From positions 33,810 through 97,809 of the forward strand of contig NZ_DIIM01000018.1 of the NCBI RefSeq assembly GCF_002420705.1: a stretch of 64,000 nt of DNA. The letters are read 5' to 3'. Shown piece after piece: positions 6,840 to 17,403 of this stretch. The DNA is from Sphingobacterium sp. UBA5670 (GTDB taxonomy: Bacteria; Bacteroidota; Bacteroidia; Sphingobacteriales; Sphingobacteriaceae). The notes below the pieces were generated by a model, which saw only the letters and a program-made list of their open reading frames with translations, did not search any database and was not told the DNA's origin. Position numbers and translations under genes: made by a program. How positions within the stretch are numbered: position 1 is the stretch's first letter; every line of letters begins with the position of its first letter.

Positions 6840-9206
6840 ATGATTAAAAACTTTATTAAAACTGCGCTACGTAACCTTTGGAAAACCAAAGGCTACAGCT
6901 TTCTCAATATTTTTGGACTGGCGGTCGGGATCGCTGCGGCATCGTTGATTTTTTTATGGGTTGAAAATCAGTTGAGTTTCAACGATAATTTCGCCAACAA
7001 AAAGGATATCTACATTGTCAAATCAAAACAGACATACGATGGAGCCACCTATGTATTTGAATCTACCCCAGGACCGTTTGCCCAAAGCATAGCGAAAGAA
7101 ATCCCAGGCATCAAGCATGCAGTACGCATAAGCTGGAATTCACCAATGCTGTTTTCTGTCGGAGACAATAATATATTTCAAAATGGTGTATATGCCGATG
7201 GAAGCATCGCTGATGTGCTATCCCTTGCATTTCTTGAAGGGGATCGAAAGACTGCCTTTGATCAAGTCAATAACATTGTATTATCAGAAACTGCAGCGAA
7301 GAAATTATTTGGCAACCGTCCTGCCTTGGGAAAAACTGTCAAAACAAACAATAGTGAGCCATTTATTATTGCAGGGGTAATCAAGGATCTACCCAAAAAT
7401 AGCAGCTATGATTTTCAATGGCTCATCCCTTTCAAAAAATTTGAAGCAGGTCAGGATTTTCTAAAAAATTGGGGGAACAATAGCGTTCAAACGCTAGTCC
7501 AGGTCGAAGATAATGCCAATGTCGATCAGATTAACAAGCAGATGATGGATTTCGTCAAACACAAGACCAATGGTGAAGTCACCTTCTCACAGAATTTCCT
7601 CTATCCAATGGAACGTTGGATTACCTACAATCAGTTTGATAACAGTGGTATTGAAAAAGAAGGTGGTATTAAAAATATTCGTCTATTTACCTTTATCGCT
7701 TGGGTTGTCCTATTAATTGCCTGTATCAATTTCATGAATCTTGCAACTGCACGGTCTGAAAAAAGAGCAAAAGAAGTTGGAATGCGCAAAGTGGTTGGAG
7801 CGAGTCGCAAATCGCTCATTATGCAATTCTTAGGAGAATCCCTTGTTTTGGCAATTATTTCCTCTCTTGTTGCTATATTACTAATCTATATCTTCATCAG
7901 GCCGTTCAACACCATGATAGGCCAGGATCTTCAGGTTAATCTTTTAGCCCCCTCACACCTGCTATTTTTAACGACAATAACATTAGCATGTGGATTATTT
8001 GCAGGTAGCTATCCCGCGTTTTTCCTTTCGGCATTCAAGCCACTTTCAACGATCAAAGGAACGAAACAGAAGGCCGGTAGTGGAAGTCTCGTCCGTAAAG
8101 GGTTGGTCATCTTGCAATATACAGCCTCAGTTGTGTTAATTATCTGTACCATTATCATCTACCAACAGATTCAGCACAACAAGAACAGAGATCTCGGTTT
8201 TGATAAGAGTCAGGTGTTGACTACAGCGCTACAAGGTGATATGGCCAAACATCTGCCGCTCATTAAAAATCAATTATTGGCAACAGGGGTTGTTCAAGAA
8301 GTCGGTGTCAGTGACATGAGTATCCTCAATATCAACTCCAATACGTCCGGTTTTAGCTGGGATGGAAAAGATCCAAATGCCAGTATTTTGATTGGTATGT
8401 TACGTTCTGATGAGGGCCTTATCCCAGCTTTAGACTTAAAGCTTTTTGATGGTAGAAACTTTCATCAAAATTTTGTAGGCGACAGCACCTCGGTTATCAT
8501 CAACGAAGCATTTGCAAAACTGATCAAAAAAGATGGCCTTGTGGCCGGTAATATCATCAGTTACGGTGAGGAAAAGTTCACCATCGCCGGTGTCGTCAAG
8601 AACTTCGTTTATAACAATGTGTATGCCGATCCTGAGCCGATGCTATTTCTACCGATGAATAGAGATAATGGCATCATGACCATCAAGACAAAGGCTGGAG
8701 TAGATTTACCAGATGCCATTCAACAAATCGAGAAGGTCATCGTCAAAAATAACCCGGGCTTCCCTTTTGACTATAAATTTTTAGATGATAGTTTCAATAA
8801 TAAGTTTAAAGCTGAGCTTTTTGTACAGCAACTATCCAGTGTATTTGCACTGATGTCTATCATTATATCCTGCCTAGGCCTGTTTGGTTTAGCCGCCTTT
8901 GCAACAGAGCAACGCGCAAAAGAAATCAGTATTCGTAAAGTCCTGGGGGCCTCTGTTTCGGGACTTATCCAAATGCTCAACCGTGAATTTGTTATGCTTA
9001 TAGCGATCTCCTGTATCATTGCCTTTCCTATTGCATGGATGATTATGAGCAAATGGTTAACCAACTATGCACATCATGTAGAGATTTCCTGGACCATCTT
9101 TGTCATCAGTGCTGTAGCAGCAATTGTAATTGCCCTACTGACGATCAGTTCACAGGCATTTAAAGCAGCGATAGCCAATCCGACGAAGACTTTAAGAGAT
9201 CAATAA
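6840..9206 (+). CDS. MacB/FtsX-type ABC permease 1
   Basis: 788 aa with the layout shared by the array: a membrane segment at about 20-42, a MacB-type periplasmic domain to about 275, three membrane segments, a fourth near 430 (RKGLVILQYTASVVLII), a second periplasmic domain, and three final segments. The first FtsX coupling segment (NLATARSEKRAKEVGMRKVV) starts near 297 and the second (ATEQRAKEISIRKVLGAS) near 686. It follows the adaptor by 63 bp and precedes ATPase 1 by 80 bp, so adaptor, this permease and ATPase 1 form the minimal pump set. Its C-terminus reads NPTKTLRDQ rather than the NPxxSLRDE found in most others. Substrate unknown. Confidence 0.93.
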   Translation: MIKNFIKTALRNLWKTKGYSFLNIFGLAVGIAAASLIFLWVENQLSFNDNFANKKDIYIVKSKQTYDGATYVFESTPGPFAQSIAKEIPGIKHAVRISWNSPMLFSVGDNNIFQNGVYADGSIADVLSLAFLEGDRKTAFDQVNNIVLSETAAKKLFGNRPALGKTVKTNNSEPFIIAGVIKDLPKNSSYDFQWLIPFKKFEAGQDFLKNWGNNSVQTLVQVEDNANVDQINKQMMDFVKHKTNGEVTFSQNFLYPMERWITYNQFDNSGIEKEGGIKNIRLFTFIAWVVLLIACINFMNLATARSEKRAKEVGMRKVVGASRKSLIMQFLGESLVLAIISSLVAILLIYIFIRPFNTMIGQDLQVNLLAPSHLLFLTTITLACGLFAGSYPAFFLSAFKPLSTIKGTKQKAGSGSLVRKGLVILQYTASVVLIICTIIIYQQIQHNKNRDLGFDKSQVLTTALQGDMAKHLPLIKNQLLATGVVQEVGVSDMSILNINSNTSGFSWDGKDPNASILIGMLRSDEGLIPALDLKLFDGRNFHQNFVGDSTSVIINEAFAKLIKKDGLVAGNIISYGEEKFTIAGVVKNFVYNNVYADPEPMLFLPMNRDNGIMTIKTKAGVDLPDAIQQIEKVIVKNNPGFPFDYKFLDDSFNNKFKAELFVQQLSSVFALMSIIISCLGLFGLAAFATEQRAKEISIRKVLGASVSGLIQMLNREFVMLIAISCIIAFPIAWMIMSKWLTNYAHHVEISWTIFVISAVAAIVIALLTISSQAFKAAIANPTKTLRDQ

Positions 9207-9286
9207 ACAATTAAATAAACAGAATTTAATAACAGAAATAATAACTGTCCAAGGCAATATCGCCAAGGATCCAAAACATAAAAACC

Positions 9287-9979
9287 ATGAGCACAAAAAA
9301 TATGATCAAGATCACAAATCTTCAAAAGTATTACCGCACTGAAGAAGTTGAAACCGTCGCATTAAACAACCTAAACATTCATGTCAAAGAGGGCGAGTTT
9401 GTTGCTGTAATGGGCCCTTCCGGCTGTGGAAAATCGACTTTACTCAATATTATCGGATTGCTGGATGATTTGGATGAAGGAAGCTATCTGTTCAACGAGA
9501 TTGAAGTTGCCAAATTCAAAGAACGCGGTCGCTCAGATCTTCGCAAACATAACATTGGTTTTGTGTTCCAGAGCTTTAATTTGATCGATGAGCTGACCGT
9601 ATTTGAAAACGTGGAACTTCCACTGGTTTATACCAATGTTCCAGCAGCAGAACGCAAAAAACGTGTAGAAGAAGTTTTGGAAAAAGTGCAGATCATGCAC
9701 CGTCGCAATCACTTCCCACAACAGCTTTCCGGCGGTCAACAGCAACGTGTGGCTGTCGCTCGTGCGGTTGTCAATAATCCCAAACTGATCCTTGCCGATG
9801 AGCCTACGGGTAACCTCGATTCCAATAACGGTAACGAAGTTATGCAACTCCTGACTGAATTGAACGAGGCCGGCACAACCATCGTCATGGTAACACACAG
9901 TGAGCACGATGCAAAATTCTCTGACCGTGTAATCCGCATGCTAGACGGACAAGTGATTATGGAAACAACCTCGGTATAA
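9287..9979 (+). CDS. ABC ATPase 1 (MacB/LolD type)
   Basis: 230 aa and complete: Walker A GPSGCGKST (43-51), Q-loop Gln95 in FVFQSFNLIDELTV, signature LSGGQQQRVAVARA (from 147), Walker B LILADEPTG (from 167), D-loop NLDS and H-loop His204 in MVTHSEHD. The stretch LIDELTVFENVELPL is typical of the MacB/LolD/FtsE branch that drives mechanotransmission permeases. It sits between permeases 1 and 2 and has every catalytic residue, so it is the likely motor for most permeases in the array. An alternative internal start at MIKITNL (codon 6) exists. Confidence 0.96.
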   Translation: MSTKNMIKITNLQKYYRTEEVETVALNNLNIHVKEGEFVAVMGPSGCGKSTLLNIIGLLDDLDEGSYLFNEIEVAKFKERGRSDLRKHNIGFVFQSFNLIDELTVFENVELPLVYTNVPAAERKKRVEEVLEKVQIMHRRNHFPQQLSGGQQQRVAVARAVVNNPKLILADEPTGNLDSNNGNEVMQLLTELNEAGTTIVMVTHSEHDAKFSDRVIRMLDGQVIMETTSV

Positions 9980-10023
9980 AACAACTCATATATAACCAAG
10001 ATATTAATCCTAATAACCTATAG

Positions 10024-12429
10024 ATGATGAGCACGATTAAATTAATTTTCAGACAATTATGGCGCAACCGTCTTTTCACATTTTTAAATGTATTTGGGCT
10101 TGCCATCGGAATAAGTGCCTGTTGGCTTATTTTCCGCATCGTCAATTATGAATTTAGTTTTGACCAGCATCATCCAGAAAGTGAGCAGATTTACAAGGTC
10201 CATACCTCCTATGAAGAAAAGGATAAATTAGATCATTTCGATGGTGTTCCCGCACCATTACCGGCATATATCAAGGAAAACTTTGTCAATGTTGAACTGA
10301 CAGTACCCATCTTTAAACAATACTTCGAGCGTGTCAGTAATAATGGCGGCGCGCAGAAAATAGAGTTTGAAGATCAGCCCGAAATCATCGGTACCACGGG
10401 CGACTATTTCAAAATGACACCTTATGTTTGGTTAGCTGGCGACCAAAGGAATATACTAAAAAATAGCCATGAAGTCATCCTAACAGAATCGCGGGCTAAA
10501 TTGTATTTCCCAAACACGTCAATAGACCAAATCATAGGACAGACCTTGTCCTATGATAGTACATTGTACAATGTCGCCGGAATTGTAAAAGATCTAGCAC
10601 ATCCAAGCAGCTTTTTGGGTAAAGAATTTATCCGGATTCCAGAGCAGGAATGGAATAGCACAAACTGGAACAATTCAAATTCAAATTGGCAGCTCTTTAT
10701 TAAGGTAAAATCATCGGCTTCCCTTCCTAACCTTATAAAGACAGCCGACAAAAAGGCTTATGAGATGACGCATGCCGAATTTGACAAGTTTGGGTTTAAA
10801 ATGCATGTAAATACAGTTCCTTTAAAAGACTTACATTTTACTTCTTACGCGCAAAATAATGTTGATCAGAAAATAATGTACGGTCTTATCGGCATAGGTA
10901 TATTTTTGCTCTTACTCGCCTGTGTCAATTACATCAATCTCGCTACCGCCCAGATCCCACAACGCGCCAAGGAAATTGGTATCAGAAAGACATTGGGAGA
11001 AAGCCAGAAAAGAATTACAAAGTCCTTTCTGCTAGAAACATTTTGCATCACGGCTTTTTCGGTACTTTTATCTTGGCCTTTACTTATTCTTATTCAATCC
11101 GTTTTAGCCGCCTATATTCCCGATCAGCTCAAGCTATATCCCGATCCCTGGGGTGTATCGATCTTTTTAGCAACACTTACCATTACGATTACCTTAATTT
11201 CCGCAGGTTATCCGATCTTATTGACAAACAAAGTCAAGATTGTTGAAGTCATTAAAATCTCGAATGCACAAAGTCTCAAATTTGGCAATCTTTCTTTTCG
11301 AAAAATGCTCATTGTTTTTCAATTCTTGATTGCCCAACTATTTGTTATTTCAACTTGCATCATTGGTCTACAGTTGAAACATGCGCTACAGAATAACCCC
11401 GGCTTCGATAAGGATGCGATCATTACCCTAGGTTTCCCGAGTAAAAGCTACCAGGACAGTAAGGCTGATCCTTTTGTTTTTAAGCAAGCGATTAAGCACA
11501 TCACAGGTGTAGAGCAGGCTTCCTTGGGGCATCTGCCCATGAGTAACGACCATTGGGGAAATGCCTTGTTTGCGAAAAGTGATACGGGACAGGTACAAGC
11601 AGATGTACAAATGAAATTTGTCGACCAAGATAACTTTAAGCTCTATAATTTTAAAATGCTTGCTGGCCGCCCGCTGCAGTTGGCCGATACGAGCACTGGC
11701 ATCGTGTTAAACTTAGCCACCGTTCAAAAGTTAGGCTTTAAATCTGCTGAAAATGCTGTAGGTAGCTTTGTCACGTATACAGACAAACAGCGGCAGATTG
11801 TGGGTGTAACCGACAATTTTCACACAAAAAATCTCCATGCTGCCATTCAACCTGTTGTCATGCTGAGTTCCATTAAAAAATGGGAATTAAACAGACTAAG
11901 TGTCAAACTCAACAATAATTCAACTACCTGGCCGGAAACTTTAAAACAGATTGAGAAAGAATGGAAAAAATATTATCCAAAAGCCCCATTCAAATATGAT
12001 TTCTATGATCAGCAAATCAAAGAACTCTATAGCAGTGATCTAAAATTCTCGAAGATTATCAATCTATTTACATCAACAACAATTCTCATCAGCTGCCTGG
12101 GATTGATCGGTCTGGTTACCATCACCACGGTACAACGTACCAAAGAAATTGGTATTCGAAAAGTGTTGGGAAGCACGGTATTGGGGATTATTGAATTATT
12201 ATCAAAAGATTATATCAAACTTATACTCATTTCTATTTTGATTGCTACCCCAATTTCTTGGTGGGCGATGCACAAATGGTTGGATGATTTTGCGTATAAA
12301 ATAGAGCTATCCTGGTGGATGTTTATTATTCCGGCTGCCGCAACCTTACTTATTGCATTTTTTACGATGAGCTACCAATCCATAAAAGCGGCACGTGCAA
12401 ACCCAGTACATAGTTTAAGAGATGAATAA
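10024..12429 (+). CDS. MacB/FtsX-type ABC permease 2
   Basis: 801 aa, starting 44 bp after ATPase 1. The N-terminus MMSTIKLIFRQLWRNRLF differs from the MIKNYIKIAWRN usual in the array; a start at the second Met is equally possible. First coupling segment NLATAQIPQRAKEIGIRKTL from about 303, second TTVQRTKEIGIRKVLGST from about 699. The first periplasmic domain contains an asparagine-rich stretch (NSTNWNNSNSNWQ) near residue 217. The C-terminal segment (WWAMHKWLDDFAYKIELSWW) and tail NPVHSLRDE match the array pattern. Same operon as its neighbours, with no promoter or terminator visible in the gaps. Confidence 0.93.
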   Translation: MMSTIKLIFRQLWRNRLFTFLNVFGLAIGISACWLIFRIVNYEFSFDQHHPESEQIYKVHTSYEEKDKLDHFDGVPAPLPAYIKENFVNVELTVPIFKQYFERVSNNGGAQKIEFEDQPEIIGTTGDYFKMTPYVWLAGDQRNILKNSHEVILTESRAKLYFPNTSIDQIIGQTLSYDSTLYNVAGIVKDLAHPSSFLGKEFIRIPEQEWNSTNWNNSNSNWQLFIKVKSSASLPNLIKTADKKAYEMTHAEFDKFGFKMHVNTVPLKDLHFTSYAQNNVDQKIMYGLIGIGIFLLLLACVNYINLATAQIPQRAKEIGIRKTLGESQKRITKSFLLETFCITAFSVLLSWPLLILIQSVLAAYIPDQLKLYPDPWGVSIFLATLTITITLISAGYPILLTNKVKIVEVIKISNAQSLKFGNLSFRKMLIVFQFLIAQLFVISTCIIGLQLKHALQNNPGFDKDAIITLGFPSKSYQDSKADPFVFKQAIKHITGVEQASLGHLPMSNDHWGNALFAKSDTGQVQADVQMKFVDQDNFKLYNFKMLAGRPLQLADTSTGIVLNLATVQKLGFKSAENAVGSFVTYTDKQRQIVGVTDNFHTKNLHAAIQPVVMLSSIKKWELNRLSVKLNNNSTTWPETLKQIEKEWKKYYPKAPFKYDFYDQQIKELYSSDLKFSKIINLFTSTTILISCLGLIGLVTITTVQRTKEIGIRKVLGSTVLGIIELLSKDYIKLILISILIATPISWWAMHKWLDDFAYKIELSWWMFIIPAAATLLIAFFTMSYQSIKAARANPVHSLRDE

Positions 12430-12477
12430 GATGATAAAGAAGCTCATTAATGAACAATACAACTAACACCTGTCCCT

Positions 12478-14853
12478 ATGATAAAGAATTATTTAATAAC
12501 CGCAATAAGAGAATTAAGGAAAAGAAAATTCTATACTGCTATCAATATATTAGGTCTGTCGGTCAGTCTTACTGCAGCGATATTAATTATTTTTTGGGTA
12601 CAGGATGAACAGAGCTTTGATAAATTTCACCCAAACTATGAGGCAATATATACCGTAAATTCCCATTTGGATCCAGAACATAACGGCGCAATTTGGGGCA
12701 TAACTCCCGGCCCTATAGGCAACTATGCCAAAAATGCACCCGACGTAGAATTTGCAACGCGCGTTTCACAGGATTATAATGTTACCTTGGTCAATGATAA
12801 GCTGAAACGCCCTGTAACGGATATGAGTATCTATTATGTTGATGGCAGTTTTTTTAATATGTTTCATTTTCCCTTACAAGAGGGCTCGCTTGTAGGTTTT
12901 CAGGAAAATTATAAACAGGCACTGGTCACAGCATCAACAGCAGAAAAGCTCTTTAGCAGCCAGCAGGCCATTGGAAAGACCTTCCGTTACGGTGCAGATC
13001 TGTTCACCGTAGCCGGTATCTTAAAAGATGTTCCACAAAATTCCTCGATGCAATTCAATGTGATCATCCCATTAGGTTATCATGCACAACGGTTTACAAA
13101 TTGGGGCGGTAATGGAAAATGGAAAACAATCGATGAAGACTTAGGCAATTACAGCTTCGCTACCTACGTCAAAGTAAAACCAACGGCTTCTCCTACCCGC
13201 ATTGGAAAATTTATCTCGGAGAATTATACCAAAGCCCGCGATGGTGAAAATTCAACCATCTTTGTTTTAGATCCTTTAAAAACCATGCACTTAATCGCCC
13301 CGGACGGCAATAAATCGACACTTCGCATGGTGCAAATTTTTGGGATCATTGCAATCTTATTATTGGTTATTGGTGCGGTAAATTATGTCAATCTGAGTAC
13401 TGCACGGGCATTGGACCGGGCCAAAGATGTTGGCATCCGAAAGATAATCGGTGCTAATCGTCTCCATCTATTCTTACAGTTTATCACCGAAACGGTTGTT
13501 GTATTCCTTTGCTCGCTCGTAATAGCTTTCATTCTTATCCTTGTACTTCATACTGGATACAATCAAATTGCACAAAAATCAATCAGCTACTCCTTCCAAA
13601 ACAGTACAATATGGTTATATATAGGTGTTGCGATTATCGGCACACTAGGCTTATCCAGTATATATCCTGCGATACAACTTTCCTCATTCAATCCCATTCA
13701 TTCGTTAAAAGGAAAATCAGTTAAAGGAGTTTCCTCAACGACCATGCGTAAAATATTGGTGGTTTTTCAATTTACACTTTCTGTAACACTGATTGTATGC
13801 ACCTTGGTTATCCGCAATCAACTGGATTTTATCCAAAAGATTAACCTAGGATATGACCGAGATCATGTCATTACGCTTGGTCTTCCTGAGGAGGCCTACA
13901 AACATATGGACGCCATACAGACCGAACTCAAAAATAACGACGCAATACAAGGAGTCTCTCTTTCAAGTGTTTACAACATGACGGATTTCGGAAATGCCAC
14001 GGGCGATATAGATTGGCCTGGCAAATCCAAAGACAACAAGCTAATCGTAGCGCAAGCCAAAATTGACAAGGATTTTATTCCGTTAATGAATATACAGTTC
14101 GTTGAGGGGAAAAATTTCACAGGTCTACCAGCGGATTCTTCCGGATATATTATCAACGAGACCTTAGCAAAACAAATGGGGTTAAAGCCGCCATATGTGG
14201 GATCCAATATGAGTTTCCACGATTTCCCTGGACAAATTATCGGTGTGGTGAAAGATTTTCACTTCAAATCCATCAAAGATAAAATAGGTCCAATGGTCTT
14301 CTGGACGCGCTGGGGAGCGGGCACGCTTTATGTGAAAACAAGTACCACAAAAGCCGCTGAGGCCATCAAAGCCTTAGAGAAGGTTTATAACCGCTATCCA
14401 TCAGACTCTCCTTTCAAATATACTTTCATTGATCAGCAATTTGATAGTCTATACAAATCCGAACAGCGTACAGGTTTGTTGTTCAATGTTTTTGCAGGTA
14501 TCGCCATTTTTATATCTGCTTTAGGTCTGTTTGCATTGGCAACTCACGAAGCGCAAATGCGTATAAAAGAAATCGGCATCCGTAAAGTTCTTGGAGCGAG
14601 CACCTTTGGTGTCGTACGTCTGTTGGGAAGGAATTTCGTAATACTTGTGGCTATAGCCATTATGATTGCTTGTCCTATTGCAGTTTACCTGATGAAACAA
14701 TGGTTGAGCAACTTTGCCTATAAAACAGATCTAGAGCTGCAAACATTTGTCTTTGGTGGTATTCTGGCCTTGCTGATCGCCATTGTTACCGTCAGCTACC
14801 AGGCTGTTCGGGCAGCTTTATCCAATCCCGTAGATAGTTTAAGGGACGAATAA
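12478..14853 (+). CDS. MacB/FtsX-type ABC permease 3
   Basis: 791 aa, 48 bp after permease 2. It starts MIKNYLITAIRELRKRKFYT and has its first membrane segment at about 20-40. Coupling segments: NLSTARALDRAKDVGIRKII (from about 303) and THEAQMRIKEIGIRKVLGAS (from about 688). The second periplasmic region ends FIDQQFDSLYKSEQ, the FLDxxF-type motif found before the sixth membrane segment in the whole series. The tail is NPVDSLRDE. In the first domain it has ITPGPIGNYAK where permease 1 has STPGPFAQSIA, one of the few recognisable matches between their periplasmic parts. Substrate unknown. Confidence 0.93.
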   Translation: MIKNYLITAIRELRKRKFYTAINILGLSVSLTAAILIIFWVQDEQSFDKFHPNYEAIYTVNSHLDPEHNGAIWGITPGPIGNYAKNAPDVEFATRVSQDYNVTLVNDKLKRPVTDMSIYYVDGSFFNMFHFPLQEGSLVGFQENYKQALVTASTAEKLFSSQQAIGKTFRYGADLFTVAGILKDVPQNSSMQFNVIIPLGYHAQRFTNWGGNGKWKTIDEDLGNYSFATYVKVKPTASPTRIGKFISENYTKARDGENSTIFVLDPLKTMHLIAPDGNKSTLRMVQIFGIIAILLLVIGAVNYVNLSTARALDRAKDVGIRKIIGANRLHLFLQFITETVVVFLCSLVIAFILILVLHTGYNQIAQKSISYSFQNSTIWLYIGVAIIGTLGLSSIYPAIQLSSFNPIHSLKGKSVKGVSSTTMRKILVVFQFTLSVTLIVCTLVIRNQLDFIQKINLGYDRDHVITLGLPEEAYKHMDAIQTELKNNDAIQGVSLSSVYNMTDFGNATGDIDWPGKSKDNKLIVAQAKIDKDFIPLMNIQFVEGKNFTGLPADSSGYIINETLAKQMGLKPPYVGSNMSFHDFPGQIIGVVKDFHFKSIKDKIGPMVFWTRWGAGTLYVKTSTTKAAEAIKALEKVYNRYPSDSPFKYTFIDQQFDSLYKSEQRTGLLFNVFAGIAIFISALGLFALATHEAQMRIKEIGIRKVLGASTFGVVRLLGRNFVILVAIAIMIACPIAVYLMKQWLSNFAYKTDLELQTFVFGGILALLIAIVTVSYQAVRAALSNPVDSLRDE

Positions 14854-14913
14854 AAACGAATATAAGAAAGTGGATGATTGGCATGTATACACTGGCACTT
14901 AAGAAATAAAGCT

Positions 14914-17334
14914 ATGATCAAGAATTATATAAAAATAGCCTGGCGCAATATCCAGAAAAACAGAGGATACTCGACCATCAACATCATTGGCCTTGCAATA
15001 GGTTTGGCCTGTTGCCTATTGATCGCAATTTATGTTCAGAACGAACTTTCCTACGATAAATATCACGTAAACAAAGAGCGGATTTACCGCATCGTACACG
15101 ACTATAAAGATGTAAGCAGTACCGATCAGCATCAAATCTGGGGCAATGGTCCAATCGGTGAAGCCATCAAAGCAGATTTCCCTGAAATCGAAAAGGTCGT
15201 TCAATTTTCCGGTCAGACTTCTATCCTGCTCAAACAAGGCGATAAAAGATTCCAGGAAGAAAATGTGTTTTTTATGGATTCCACGGCATTTGACGTGTTC
15301 AGCTGGAAAATTTTAGCAGGTGATCCTCACACTGCCTTAAAAGATGCCTATTCTGTTGTATTGACAGCAACTACAGCTAAGAAATATTTCGGAGATCAAA
15401 ATCCCATTGGAAAAACTCTTGAAGGCGGTTTAGCTGCGGGACGAGCCGATGCAGGCTTATATACCGTAACAGCAGTAATGGCCGATGTGCCAGCAAATTC
15501 ACACTTTACGTTTGATGCACTGCTCTCCATGAGCACATTTCGAAAAGCTAGGCCGAGTGTGTTTGAAAAAGAAGGCTGGGACTATGTAGACTTCTATACC
15601 TACTTCCTGGCCTCAAAAGATTTCGACCCTGCAAAATTCAACCAAAAAATACCTGCGTTTTTAAAACGGCATCTCCCAACAAATGAAAACTCAAATGCAA
15701 GATATAATTTTCACATCGAGCCTCTTCTTCAAGCTTATATGCACTCAGCAGCAGATCGGCAGCCGGGTGCTAACGGCAGCTATCAAAATTTATATATATT
15801 CAGTATCATTGGTGGATTTATCTTACTCATTGCCTGCGTGAATTTTATGAATCTTGCCACTTCCAGGTCTATGGAAAGAGCGAAAGAAGTGGGTGTCCGA
15901 AAAACCATTGGTGCCAGCAAACGTAATCTCGTTTTTCAATTTATGTCTGAATCATTGGTTCTAGTATTCGTCAGTAGTATTTTGGCTATACTGCTCGTTA
16001 TGGCCTTTCTTCCCTTTTTGGAAGCATTCTCGGGTAAACACCTCAATTATTCGTCCCTGAAAAATGGGACGACCTGGGCAATATTCATCATAACGACCAT
16101 TTTTACCGGCCTGTTGGCAGCAAGCTATCCGGCCTTGATCTTAGCCAATTTTAAACCAATTACGGTACTCAAAGGAACTTATAGTACCAGCAAAGGCGGG
16201 ACGCTATTACGTCGCATATTAGTTGTTTTTCAATTCTGCCTTTCCATTGCTTTAATTGCAGGTACTGTTGTGGTCGTTTCTCAACTCAATCAATTGCAAC
16301 ACCAGGATCTGGGATTCCAAAAAGACCAAAGGCTTGTGATAGATTATAATTTTGATGATAAGGTAAACAATAACCTTGAAGCAATAAAATCCACACTTGC
16401 AAAAGACAAAGATGTATTGTCTGTCACCGCATCACGCACGGTACCGGGAACATTTTTTCCAAATGCGGGAACCGAAATCATGGCAGCAAACGGAACCATG
16501 ACACCATTTGCTCCTTTCCTATACGAAGTCGATGTAGACTTTATTCCTAATATTGGTCTGCAAATGGCCGCAGGGCGTGCCTATTCCAGAGATTTCCCAG
16601 CGGATACGGCCCATTCACTTGTTATCAATGAATCTGCTGCAAAACAATGGGGCTATTCAAATCCACAAGATATTATTGGCAAACAATTTCGTCAATGGGG
16701 AAGAGAAGGAACGGTTATCGGTGTGGTGAAAGATTTTAACTACCTCTCCTTACACCGCAAAATTGAACCCTTAGCGTTACGACTAGAACCAAGCAGCAGC
16801 CGGTATTTAACCTTGAATATCCAACATGTAAACCAGCCTGAGACCGTTGCCAGAATCGGAATGCTGTGGAATGAACTTGTACCAAACCGTCCATTTTTAT
16901 ATAGCTTTCTTGACGACAATTTCAATCGACAATATGAAGCAGATTTTAATTTTAGAAGACTTTTTACAGCCTTCTCCGGACTGGCACTTTTTATTGCCTG
17001 TTTAGGTTTATTGGGACTTGTTACGTATACAGCACAACAACGTACCAAAGAAATCGGTGTACGTAAAGTACTCGGTGCATCCCAATACAATTTAATCTTA
17101 CTACTTTCTTCTGACTTCATCAAATTACTGGCTGTAGCTCTCTTCATTGCAACACCGCTATCCTGGATAGCAATGAAAAAATGGCTGGATAACTTCGCTT
17201 ACCACATCGAGCCACAATGGTGGATGTTTGCCTTTGCCGGTTTCGCGGCTATTTTGATTGCATTATTTACAGTCAGCTATCAGACGTTTAAGGCAGCCAG
17301 AACGAACCCTGTAGATAGTTTACGAGATGAATAA
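14914..17334 (+). CDS. MacB/FtsX-type ABC permease 4
   Basis: The frame opens at 14878, but the first 12 codons (MACIHWHLRNKA) are unlike any paralogue; ATG at 14914 gives MIKNYIKIAWRNIQKNRGYS, so I start there (806 aa), leaving a 60-bp gap from permease 3. First membrane segment TINIIGLAIGLACCLLIAIY. Coupling segments NLATSRSMERAKEVGVRKTI (from about 310) and TAQQRTKEIGVRKVLGAS (from about 704). The first domain has a glycine-alanine insertion, LEGGLAAGRADAGLYTV, near residue 170. The end region is WIAMKKWLDNFAYHIEPQWW and the tail NPVDSLRDE. Confidence 0.92.
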   Translation: MIKNYIKIAWRNIQKNRGYSTINIIGLAIGLACCLLIAIYVQNELSYDKYHVNKERIYRIVHDYKDVSSTDQHQIWGNGPIGEAIKADFPEIEKVVQFSGQTSILLKQGDKRFQEENVFFMDSTAFDVFSWKILAGDPHTALKDAYSVVLTATTAKKYFGDQNPIGKTLEGGLAAGRADAGLYTVTAVMADVPANSHFTFDALLSMSTFRKARPSVFEKEGWDYVDFYTYFLASKDFDPAKFNQKIPAFLKRHLPTNENSNARYNFHIEPLLQAYMHSAADRQPGANGSYQNLYIFSIIGGFILLIACVNFMNLATSRSMERAKEVGVRKTIGASKRNLVFQFMSESLVLVFVSSILAILLVMAFLPFLEAFSGKHLNYSSLKNGTTWAIFIITTIFTGLLAASYPALILANFKPITVLKGTYSTSKGGTLLRRILVVFQFCLSIALIAGTVVVVSQLNQLQHQDLGFQKDQRLVIDYNFDDKVNNNLEAIKSTLAKDKDVLSVTASRTVPGTFFPNAGTEIMAANGTMTPFAPFLYEVDVDFIPNIGLQMAAGRAYSRDFPADTAHSLVINESAAKQWGYSNPQDIIGKQFRQWGREGTVIGVVKDFNYLSLHRKIEPLALRLEPSSSRYLTLNIQHVNQPETVARIGMLWNELVPNRPFLYSFLDDNFNRQYEADFNFRRLFTAFSGLALFIACLGLLGLVTYTAQQRTKEIGVRKVLGASQYNLILLLSSDFIKLLAVALFIATPLSWIAMKKWLDNFAYHIEPQWWMFAFAGFAAILIALFTVSYQTFKAARTNPVDSLRDE

Positions 17335-17403
17335 ATAGAATCAATAAGACAGACTTAGTAGAGCACCAATAAATATATAAGCAAGAAACAAATACATACG
17401 ATC